Of a stretch of DNA of 13,119 nt, positions 1 through 6,316 are shown one piece after another. The notes under the pieces were generated by a model. That model saw only the letters and a program-made list of their open reading frames with translations, was not told where the DNA came from and did not search any database. The stretch is taken from positions 1 to 13,119 of the forward strand of contig JALZWC010000757.1 of NCBI GenBank assembly GCA_023300255.1. Direction: 5' to 3'. Numbering within the stretch: position 1 is the first letter of the stretch; each line of letters begins with the position of its first letter. The position numbers and the translations under genes were made by a program. Source of the DNA: Saprospiraceae bacterium. GTDB lineage: Bacteria > Bacteroidota > Bacteroidia > Chitinophagales > Saprospiraceae.

Positions 1-247
1 AATGACTCTCCTGCACCACCTCTGCCTGTCCACTCCCATCATCCTTAAACACGACTCGATTATTGCCTAAGTGGTCTTGAAGGTAGTAGTGTCGTTCAGC
101 AGTACCATTTGAGAAAGCCACTCGACCTTCATCAAAATAGATAGCTTCCATTTCTCCGTCTTGATACTCAATACCCGCAAAATACTCTTTACCGTCAAAA
201 TCTCCTAAAGGAACTATACTTTCTGATATAAAGATAGCAGAGCGCAT
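1..247 (-). CDS. RHS repeat-associated core fragment (partial, truncated)
   Basis: Reading the minus strand from an ATG at 247-245, the frame stays open to the left window edge. The product contains YFAGIEYQDGEMEAIYFDEGRV followed by HYYLQDHLGNNRVVFKDDG. This is the layout of the RHS/YD-repeat core in Bacteroidota: a 'GGIEY..G' strand, then 'YYLxDHLGNxRV', then normally a 'YYPFG' motif, which would lie beyond the edge. Complete RHS proteins carry hundreds to thousands of residues of YD repeats upstream. Here an in-frame TGA at 292-290 removes all of that, leaving at most about 14 residues before the ATG. It is therefore a displaced RHS tip, a 5'-truncated pseudogene, or a small orphan RHS gene. 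The toxin-like or variable C-terminus, if any, is outside the window. It lies downstream of the DUF819 gene on the same strand. RHS identity is confident; gene status is uncertain. Confidence 0.7.
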   Translation of the reverse strand, partial: MRSAIFISESIVPLGDFDGKEYFAGIEYQDGEMEAIYFDEGRVAFSNGTAERHYYLQDHLGNNRVVFKDDGSGQAEVVQESH

Positions 248-338
248 ATTTTGAATTTCATCTTTACTAATGGAAATCAGCTCCTTCAGTCACCCAGTTT
301 TTTACGACTTGCTCTGGGATCAGCTAGACTAAGTCTTA

Positions 339-1460
339 CTAACTTCCCAAACTTACCACCCAAAACACAAATACCCCAACGTAATTTCCCATAGCAATGC
401 CCAACAAGCCCAAGGCAATACCAGGAAACACCAATCGACGATTATCAATCGTACTAGCAATTTGCCCAATAAAAACAGGCCCATAAATAGCAGCAGTCTG
501 CGTAACAATAGCCGTATCCCGATCTATTTTGAATAGGTAACAAAACAACCAATGTAAGGAGACCGTTATGCCCCAAGCAATGGCTAGAAATGTAATAACA
601 CCCATACCATCTGTCAATATACTATCGAAATTAGCCAGCATCCCAACGGCGACACAAAACATTAATAATAAATAATCGCCAATCTCAAAAGTGCCTTTCA
701 AACGCTGCACCCACTCTAGTTTAGTCACTAAAAGACTGAAGGTAGTAATAGATAAGATGATAAAAGTAGCGGCCAGTTTTTGAAAGAGTAAAAAGCTCAT
801 TCCGACGGATAATCCAATAATACCAATGGTTATCAAAAGCCCTTTTCCAAAATCAACTAAATTAAATAGTCTATTACTATTTAATTTAGTTTTACTCATT
901 TGTAAATTTCCTTTTAAGTAATTATTTAAAAATAATCCCATTACTGTATGAGCAATAGAAGTTAGAAAAACCAGAAAAATACCCCCAACAAAAACATCTG
1001 CTGTATTCATTAAAACAATCGTTTCTTTATCCGCCTCCAATGCCATTCCAACCGCCTGCATATTGGGAATGCCACCAGAGAAAATAGCGGCAATCATGCC
1101 TGCTAACACAGGTGCATTCTCATAAGTGCCGTGCAATAACCAAGCAGTTATAGTGGTTCCAATAAGTCCACTTAAAACACATAACAAAAATGAAAGTAAA
1201 GCAGTCTTAAATTCGGTATAAATACCACTTGATAAATTAGTGGAGTAGAGTAGGAAAGGAAGTGCTAACAAGATAGTTCCTTGGGTAGCATAATCCGCCA
1301 CCGCATGGTTGATTGGGAAGCTGTTCCAATTGGCTAATATGATGCCAGCAAGGTAGCATAGAACTACAGGGCTTAACCATGACACTGTTTTGTTGGAAAT
1401 GATTTTGGCGAGGAATGGGAAAGCGACGATAATCAATATTTGTAATAGGGTGTAAATCAT
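339..1460 (-). CDS. DUF819 family integral membrane protein (YjcL-like)
   Basis: A 373-residue, strongly hydrophobic protein with about eleven or twelve membrane segments and a short polar loop near residues 183-200 (GNLQMSKTKLNSNR). Residues 66-76 (ALPFLLYSTNL), the glycine-rich GGIPNMQAVG at 129-138 and NTADVFVG at 152-159 match the DUF819/YjcL pattern. The second half carries the related AAIYGPVFIG at 323-332, consistent with an internally duplicated transporter-like fold. The family is of unproven function; a permease role is inference. The ATG at 1460-1458 begins directly with a membrane segment and has no Shine-Dalgarno sequence, as is common in Bacteroidota. It ends with TAG at 341-339. 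It lies 285 bp downstream of the glycoside hydrolase gene on the same strand, but the palindrome-filled gap argues against a simple operon. Length is close to the family norm. Confidence 0.85.
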   Translation of the reverse strand: MIYTLLQILIIVAFPFLAKIISNKTVSWLSPVVLCYLAGIILANWNSFPINHAVADYATQGTILLALPFLLYSTNLSSGIYTEFKTALLSFLLCVLSGLIGTTITAWLLHGTYENAPVLAGMIAAIFSGGIPNMQAVGMALEADKETIVLMNTADVFVGGIFLVFLTSIAHTVMGLFLNNYLKGNLQMSKTKLNSNRLFNLVDFGKGLLITIGIIGLSVGMSFLLFQKLAATFIILSITTFSLLVTKLEWVQRLKGTFEIGDYLLLMFCVAVGMLANFDSILTDGMGVITFLAIAWGITVSLHWLFCYLFKIDRDTAIVTQTAAIYGPVFIGQIASTIDNRRLVFPGIALGLLGIAMGNYVGVFVFWVVSLGS

Positions 1461-1547
1461 GGCATGAAGGTAAGAAGTTTTTGGAATTCCTTTATGCTAA
1501 TCTTTACTAGGTCTAAGCACTTACTTAACTACTAGAGGAAAGACTTC

Positions 1548-1606
1548 ACAACTCAGATAGTTGTCATTTACTAGGCTAGGACAGTAACACAACTCTCTGA
1601 GTTGTG
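1548..1606. repeat. Pair of small hairpins sharing the word CACAACTC
   Basis: Two short stem-loops sit side by side: ACAACT-CAGAT-AGTTGT at 1548-1564 and CACAACTC-TCT-GAGTTGTG at 1588-1606. Both contain the word CACAACTC or its complement. Neither is followed by a T run on either strand, so they do not look like intrinsic terminators. The octamer TTTACTAG recurs at about 1502, 1567 and 1709. The shared words suggest debris of, or a part of, the larger palindromic element that follows. Confidence 0.5.
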
Positions 1607-1716
1607 CTAACATAAATATAATCATTGCTTAGTATCGAGCGCAGCGTAGATAACCTATGTATTATCTGCGCTGCGCTCGATAGTCGCTCAGAATGAATTC
1701 TGTGTTACTTTACTAG
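1576..1716. repeat. Nested palindromic (REP-like) intergenic element
   Basis: The outer arms 1576-1591 (CTAGGACAGTAACACA) and 1701-1716 (TGTGTTACTTTACTAG) are imperfect inverted repeats; TGTGTTACT is exact. At the centre is a very stable hairpin with 21-nt arms, 1633-1653 and 1662-1682, and an 8-nt loop CCTATGTA. The arms pair throughout, with one G-T wobble, and contain GAGCGCAGCG. No T tract follows on either strand, so it is more like a dispersed repetitive palindrome than a terminator. It fills most of the gap between the glycoside hydrolase and DUF819 genes. Confidence 0.7.
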
Positions 1717-1745
1717 ATACTAGAACTGAGAATTAAATTTCCTAT

Positions 1746-3503
1746 TTACCTCAACGGAATAACAATCGGAATAGAAGATACCCATAACTGCCCATTTCGA
1801 TAAAGCTCTGTAGTAGGGCGATTATAAATTGGATTCCTACCATCCAAATAAGTAGTCTTTCCATTAATGTCAATTTGGACATTGGAAGGACATCCTAATT
1901 GCGCTACATTCAAAGGAACAACTTGATTTTCTACGACCGTAATATTGGCAGAGCTATTACCCATATTTTTTTTACCATAGCTTAATTTACCAAGATCAAC
2001 TGCTCGCCAAGCCACCATGTTTTTAGGGCGACCCTTGGCGTCTCCATATATATGTACATAGATTCCATTATCCTTGGCAGTGCCATAAGTACCTAAAAAA
2101 TATTGGTCCCCTAATAATTGATTCATTTTTTGCAAGGCGTACCAAGCCTCCTTTCTTTCCTTAGGACGAATCAACATGGTTTTTAGTTCAGATACATTGG
2201 AAGGTACATTCGTATCGACTAGACCATTAGAGTAATAAGCACCATTTGTCCAATCGTCCATTAAATTATAGATGACCGCTTGGTTGGCTCCCCAGCTATG
2301 CAATAATAAAATAGAGCGAATAATATAAGCGGCTTGTGCCGTTCTACCAATACCAATTTTGACAGCTTTGCCGCATTCATTCGTACCGTAGTTGTAGGTA
2401 CAACCAGGCATACTTAATGCGATGGTATTGCTGAAGTTCGCTTCTTGGCAACCGCCCCATTGGTTGGCTTTATGACATTCGAAGATATGACCAGGTTCAT
2501 CATCAGAGTTCCAGCCGAACTCTGTTGCATTCACCTTTCGATTGCCAAAAGGCATATTTTGATTGACCCAGGTTGCCACATTCTTATAGATATTAAATCC
2601 ACCATTGGTCGCTTCTGGATGTTGCTGAATGGTATGCACATCCAATTTTCGGTAATCTGAAAAGTTATAATTATGGACACCGACACCTTCTGTCATATGG
2701 GCACGTAATTTTGATTGATTTGAGCCGCCAACCATTATATTAACAGCATCTCCAAGGTGTCCGCTACCATAAGTAGATCCTTTTAATTCATGAGCTTGAT
2801 AAGCTGCACCTGCTATTCCAATCCGAGGTTTAGTAACTCCATAGTAATCGTCAAAAGCAAGTATGATTCCTTGAATGTATGCTTGATAGGCAGTGATGCC
2901 AGGGTCGCCCCAAGGCTCATTCCCTAATTCCAAAATATCAACTAAAGGTGGGCTATTAGGAAAGGTGCCATCTACTGTTTTAGGATCATATACTCTTAAA
3001 AATGCACATGTCCAATCTTTACCAGTGGCTTGAATCTCTTTTATAGAGGCACCCAGTTCTTCTTTGCGCCACCATTTATCTGGAAAGTTTCTAACGGATA
3101 TTTCTATGGCTACCGCTACTTTTAAACCAGCCTCTTTTATTTTTTCAATTCTAATATAATTGTCCCATAAATATCCAGGAGGGGAATCTGTTATTAATTC
3201 CTCTTTTGTTTTGTCACCTAAACGAATATCCTTTGGCGCAATACCATCATAGTCCTTATCCTGTTGATAAAAGAAACGAATGATACTACACAATTCGCCA
3301 ACCTCTTCTAGTGGAAAATTATTAGCCTTCGTGAAATGCTCAATTTCATAGCCTGCGTTAATACCAATGATTTCTTTGAGCGGGCGCTTTGTTACTGCTA
3401 AATTATCAGTACTAGCTAATGGAAGGCATTCTTGAGCGATAAGGTAGTTACAAGATAAGGGGACGTAAAATACTAGTAAGAACAGTGATAAATAGTTTTT
3501 CAT
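1746..3503 (-). CDS. Exported glycoside hydrolase-like protein, clan GH-A type
   Basis: Start chosen at the ATG at 3503-3501, because from there the protein opens with a signal peptide (MKNYLSLFLLVFYVPL...NYLIAQ; likely signal peptidase I cleavage near LIA|QE). The frame extends 37 codons further upstream to 3614, but that stretch would bury the signal. The mature protein shows a TIM-barrel glycosidase pattern: LELGNEPWG, with NE ending at Glu196, is the clan GH-A acid/base motif, and NATEFGWNSDD, with Glu328, fits the nucleophile strand. The last ~110 residues look like a beta-sandwich accessory domain, as in GH30, GH39 or GH51 enzymes. At 585 residues, length fits such a two-domain enzyme. 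I cannot assign a GH family or substrate. No type IX sorting domain is visible at the C-terminus, which ends SSIPIVIPLR. No polysaccharide-utilisation genes (SusC/D) adjoin it. Confidence 0.72.
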   Translation of the reverse strand: MKNYLSLFLLVFYVPLSCNYLIAQECLPLASTDNLAVTKRPLKEIIGINAGYEIEHFTKANNFPLEEVGELCSIIRFFYQQDKDYDGIAPKDIRLGDKTKEELITDSPPGYLWDNYIRIEKIKEAGLKVAVAIEISVRNFPDKWWRKEELGASIKEIQATGKDWTCAFLRVYDPKTVDGTFPNSPPLVDILELGNEPWGDPGITAYQAYIQGIILAFDDYYGVTKPRIGIAGAAYQAHELKGSTYGSGHLGDAVNIMVGGSNQSKLRAHMTEGVGVHNYNFSDYRKLDVHTIQQHPEATNGGFNIYKNVATWVNQNMPFGNRKVNATEFGWNSDDEPGHIFECHKANQWGGCQEANFSNTIALSMPGCTYNYGTNECGKAVKIGIGRTAQAAYIIRSILLLHSWGANQAVIYNLMDDWTNGAYYSNGLVDTNVPSNVSELKTMLIRPKERKEAWYALQKMNQLLGDQYFLGTYGTAKDNGIYVHIYGDAKGRPKNMVAWRAVDLGKLSYGKKNMGNSSANITVVENQVVPLNVAQLGCPSNVQIDINGKTTYLDGRNPIYNRPTTELYRNGQLWVSSIPIVIPLR

Positions 3504-3713
3504 GCTAACGTATAAAAGTTGTCTAAACGAACAAATAGGCTTAGAGACAGAGCCGAAAGCCCATTGTTTTGGCGAGAAGTGAATCTGCCCGCTATTCATT
3601 AAAAGTAAGGTCAAATAGTATACGATAGGAAAAAGTAAAGGGTAGTAGGTACAAGTTATGTTATAAATCAGTTAATCGCACAGATTTTATTACCTATTTT
3701 CTTAATAAATACG

Positions 3714-3721
3714 TACTTTTG
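3714..3721 (+). promoter_or_regulatory. Putative Bacteroidota -7 promoter box for the ABC-F gene
   Basis: TACTTTTG matches the Bacteroidota sigma-ABfr -7 consensus TAnnTTTG exactly, 52 bases before the ABC-F start codon. No clean -33 TTTG is visible at the usual distance, only T-rich sequence. The 270-bp gap from 3504 to 3773 is divergent, so it must also hold the promoter of the minus-strand glycosidase, for which I see no exact consensus. The transcription start is inferred, not shown. Confidence 0.4.
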
Positions 3722-3773
3722 CGCTTTTTTAGGTTAAAGTAGATAGATACACTACTTTCTAATAATTATAGGC

Positions 3774-5405
3774 ATGGTAACAGTAAGCGATTTAGGATTG
3801 CAATTTGGTAAAAGGGTCTTATTTGATGAAGTAAATGTAAAATTTAATAATGGGAATTGCTATGGAGTGATTGGTGCGAATGGGGCAGGCAAAACCACCT
3901 TTATGAAGATTTTATCTGGAGAACTTGATCCTAATATGGGTAACGTAAGTATTGAACCAGGTAAACGGATGGCAGTACTAAAGCAAAACCACTTTGAATA
4001 TGAAGAAGAGGTGGTGCTAAATACGGTTATGATGGGCCATAAGGAGATGTATGCCATGATGCTGGAAAAGGATGCAATTTATATGAATCCAGATGCTACA
4101 GAGGCAGATGGATTAAGAGCTGCTGATTTGGAAACGACTTATGGGGAAATGGGTGGATGGAATGCGGAAACAGATGCGGCGGTCATATTGAGTAATATGG
4201 GCATTAAGGAGGATCTGCATTATAAAGAGATGAAGGAATTGAGTGGGTCAGAAAAAGTGAAGGTGCTATTGGCGCAGGCGCTATTTGGTAATCCAGATAT
4301 CTTGTTATTAGATGAGCCTACGAATGATTTGGATGCGGTGACAGCGACTTGGTTAGCGGATTTCTTGGCGGATTTTCCAAATATGGTGATTGTGATTTCG
4401 CATGATCGATATTTCTTGGATATGGTTTGTACGCACATCGTAGATATTGATTTTAAGAAAGTTAAGGTATATACGGGCAATTATACATTCTGGTATGAAT
4501 CAAGTCAGTTGATGCTCCAGCAAATGGCCAACAAGAATAAGAAAGTAGAGCAGAAGCGGAAAGAGATGTTAGATTTTATTCAACGTTTTAGCGCGAATGC
4601 ATCTAAATCTAAGCAAGCAACGTCTCGTAAAAAGGCATTGGACAAATTGAATATAGAGGATATCCAGCCTTCTAGTAGAAAGTATCCATATATCAACTTC
4701 AAACCAGAAAGAGATCCAGGAGATCAAATGCTGAAGTTGACGAAGTTAAGCTATGTAGCAGAGAACGGCCAAACGATGTTCAAGAATGTAGACTTGACCT
4801 TAAACAAAGGCGAGAAGATAGCTTTGTTAGGAAATGATTCTTCTGCCTTAACTGCTTTTTACGATGTGTTGTCGGGTAAACTAAAGCCTACTTCAGGAAC
4901 TATAGAGTGGGGTCAAACGATTACGGCTTCTTATCTACCTAACGAAAATGAGGAGTTCTTTTCTAAAGAAAATGATTTAGAGTTATTGGATTGGTTAAGA
5001 CAATATTCTGAAAATAAAGACGAACAGTTTATTCGGGGTTTCTTGGGTCGAATGTTCTTCTCTGGAGAAGAGATCTTTAAAAAGTCAAGTGTATTGTCGG
5101 GGGGAGAAAAGGTGCGTTGTATGTTGTCAAAGATTATGTTGTCCCATCCGAATTTCCTATTATTGGATGAACCAACCAATCACTTAGATTTGGAATCCAT
5201 TACGGCCTTGAATAATGGCATGAAAGAATTTCCTGGAAATATGATCTTCACAACACACGATCATCAAATTCTTCAAACGGTAGCTAATCGTATTATAGAA
5301 ATCACGCCAAATGGTATGATTGATTCTTTGAAGTCTTTTGATGATTATTTAAAGTCGGAAGACATTCAGAAGTTGAAGGAAGAGTTGGGAGCGGTGGCTG
5401 TTTAA
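3774..5405 (+). CDS. ABC-F family ATPase, YbiT-like, with a degenerate second P-loop
   Basis: A soluble 543-residue protein with two tandem ABC ATPase domains and no membrane segments, hence the ABC-F class of ribosome-associated factors. Domain 1 has Walker A GANGAGKTT (34-42), signature LSGSE (156-160), Walker B ILLLDE (176-181) and switch His210. The inter-domain helical linker (about 240-310) contains RFSANASKSKQATSR, which is diagnostic of the YbiT branch. Domain 2 has signature LSGGE (441-445), Walker B LLLDE (462-466) and His495, but its Walker A is GNDSSALTA (353-361), with no GKT lysine, and its Q-loop glutamine is replaced (YLPNE). The first signature is LSGSE rather than LSGGE. All these changes fall in one composite ATP site. 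ABC-F proteins act on the ribosomal E site in translation or antibiotic protection; which applies here is unknown. Length is close to E. coli YbiT. A single-gene transcript ends at the terminator at 5449. Confidence 0.93.
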   Translation: MVTVSDLGLQFGKRVLFDEVNVKFNNGNCYGVIGANGAGKTTFMKILSGELDPNMGNVSIEPGKRMAVLKQNHFEYEEEVVLNTVMMGHKEMYAMMLEKDAIYMNPDATEADGLRAADLETTYGEMGGWNAETDAAVILSNMGIKEDLHYKEMKELSGSEKVKVLLAQALFGNPDILLLDEPTNDLDAVTATWLADFLADFPNMVIVISHDRYFLDMVCTHIVDIDFKKVKVYTGNYTFWYESSQLMLQQMANKNKKVEQKRKEMLDFIQRFSANASKSKQATSRKKALDKLNIEDIQPSSRKYPYINFKPERDPGDQMLKLTKLSYVAENGQTMFKNVDLTLNKGEKIALLGNDSSALTAFYDVLSGKLKPTSGTIEWGQTITASYLPNENEEFFSKENDLELLDWLRQYSENKDEQFIRGFLGRMFFSGEEIFKKSSVLSGGEKVRCMLSKIMLSHPNFLLLDEPTNHLDLESITALNNGMKEFPGNMIFTTHDHQILQTVANRIIEITPNGMIDSLKSFDDYLKSEDIQKLKEELGAVAV

Positions 5406-5448
5406 AATATACTTAATCGTTCTTTCTGTATATTGAATCAATCCTAAG

Positions 5449-5494
5449 ATGGGGAGGTACAAAGGTTTTACTTTGTATCTCCCCATTTTATTTT
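5449..5494 (+). terminator. Intrinsic terminator of the ABC-F gene
   Basis: A 16-bp stem (5449-5464 paired with 5471-5486, one G-T wobble) with loop GTTTTA is followed at once by TTTATTTT. The stem begins ATGGGGAGG, so it is GC-rich at the base. It sits 44 bases past the ABC-F stop codon and is a standard Rho-independent terminator on the plus strand. Confidence 0.9.
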
Positions 5495-5544
5495 GGGTGT
5501 TTAATGACAAGACTAATGATAAATATTTATAACAAGAGGAATGA

Positions 5545-5707
5545 TAAGTAGTCGGCCAAAAATAACCTAACATTAAAATGGCTTCTTTTCTCGCTATTTG
5601 TCTTTAAAAAAGGCCTTACGTAGCTAGGCTATGTGCGACTTTTTTAAAAACAACTAGCAAAAAATAAGCTCCTTTAAATTGTTATCTTATTTATGTCCGA
5701 CTACTTA
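5545..5707. mobile_element. MITE-like long imperfect palindrome with TA ends
   Basis: A 163-bp element is bounded by perfect 11-bp terminal inverted repeats, TAAGTAGTCGG at 5545-5555 and CCGACTACTTA at 5697-5707. The similarity continues inward: 5545-5614 and 5637-5707 align as inverted arms of about 70 nt, roughly three-quarters identical, including GTCTTTAAAAAAGGC against GTTTTTAAAAAAGTC. The central 22 bases can form a further small stem (ACGTAG/CTATGT). If the outermost TA on each side is read as a target duplication, the ends fit an IS630/mariner-type non-autonomous element, but a palindrome ending in TA gives this appearance automatically. It has no coding capacity. It lies between the ABC-F terminator and a degraded gene region. 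Confidence 0.6.
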
Positions 5708-5795
5708 CCTATAAAATTGTTTGTACTTTATGTGAAGGAAAATAAATAAAGTAGACCATTATGATTTTTTAAAGATTGACTGTCAACATCTTACG

Positions 5796-5823
5796 ACTTC
5801 ATACTTCATACTTATTACTTCAC
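5796..5823. repeat. Short heptamer tandem repeat
   Basis: Four consecutive 7-base units read ACTTCAT, ACTTCAT, ACTTATT, ACTTCAC. The first two are identical and the others differ by one or two bases. It lies in non-coding sequence between the MITE-like element and the small minus-strand ORF. No function is evident. Confidence 0.5.
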
Positions 5824-5859
5824 TATGTACTATAAATTGGGTCAGTCAAAATGAAATTT

Positions 5860-6012
5860 TTAGTAGTTAATTTCTTTCAGGCTTGGTTTTTGTATAGATT
5901 CTACTTTGAAGACTGTATTATGTTCTATATCCACAATTTCTCTCCTCCATATTTCAATATCATCTGTAGCTTTGCCTAGACGATCCTTATAAAAATGGGG
6001 CATGTTTTCCAT
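5860..6012 (-). pseudogene. Coding-like remnant or small protein (unrecognised)
   Basis: From the ATG at 6012-6010 the minus strand encodes 50 residues ending in TAA at 5862-5860: it opens MENMPHFYKDRLGKATDD and continues through IWRREIVDIEHNTVFKVES. The composition (charged, with alternating hydrophobics) looks like real protein and the reading begins abruptly after an upstream stop (TAA, then PIFLLDPK before the ATG). The same frame further upstream gives two more protein-like pieces separated by stops: one starting GEHIIQYKARRNH, and before it DISLLFEISRTLNCDNYNIRIK, reaching to about 6175. This fits the 3' end of a gene that has lost its upstream part and collected stop codons. A genuine 50-residue gene is the alternative; no ribosome binding site is visible. 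I do not recognise the family. Confidence 0.4.
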
Positions 6013-6316
6013 TTTTGGATCAAGTAAGAAGATGGGTTAAAAGCTAGAATACAATGTTCTAACAGTATGATTTCTCCTCGCTTTATATTGAATTATATGC
6101 TCTCCCTACTTTATTCTAATATTATAGTTATCACAATTCAAAGTTCTGCTAATTTCAAATAGGAGGCTGATATCAATAGCTATTCAATTAGGTAGTTTAT
6201 TGGCTAATCAACAGGTTGTCCTTCGTTATACGCCCCTTGCCTTTGTTCTGTTTTTATCCCCAAAATTCTAATTAGGAAAATCTTAATTTTTGGAGAAAAA
6301 TTAAAAAACACATACT
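6013..6316. other. Gene-free stretch upstream of the LamG/Ig-repeat gene
   Basis: About 300 bp with no intact gene on either strand. The left part carries the decayed minus-strand reading described for the remnant next door. The right part, 6240-6316, is AT-rich and must hold the promoter of the plus-strand surface-protein gene. TAATTTTTG at 6284-6292 is one base off the spacing of the Bacteroidota -7 box TAnnTTTG and is the best candidate there. No RNA gene or terminator is evident. Confidence 0.4.

Noticed and set aside
289..360. Out-of-frame minus-strand reading KFGKLVRLSLADPRASRKKLGD overlapping the end of the DUF819 gene
   Set aside because: It is short, has no start of its own, and its upstream part is simply a shifted frame of the transporter; nothing shows a frameshift in that gene.
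1633..1682. Strong hairpin as an intrinsic terminator of the glycosidase gene
   Set aside because: No T run follows on the minus strand (or the plus strand), so a repeat element is the better reading.
3435..3503. Lipoprotein signal (PLSC) in the glycosidase signal peptide
   Set aside because: The -3 position is proline, not L/V/I, and a good signal peptidase I site (LIA|QE) lies a few residues downstream.
3504..3614. 37-codon N-terminal extension of the glycoside hydrolase frame up to an ATG at 3614
   Set aside because: It would place the obvious signal peptide internally; the extension has no protein-like features and overlaps the likely promoter region.
6215..6250. CGTTATACGCC-like stretch resembling an integron attC end
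   Set aside because: It does not fit the GTTRRRY core, there is no paired site or integrase, and no cassette structure around it.
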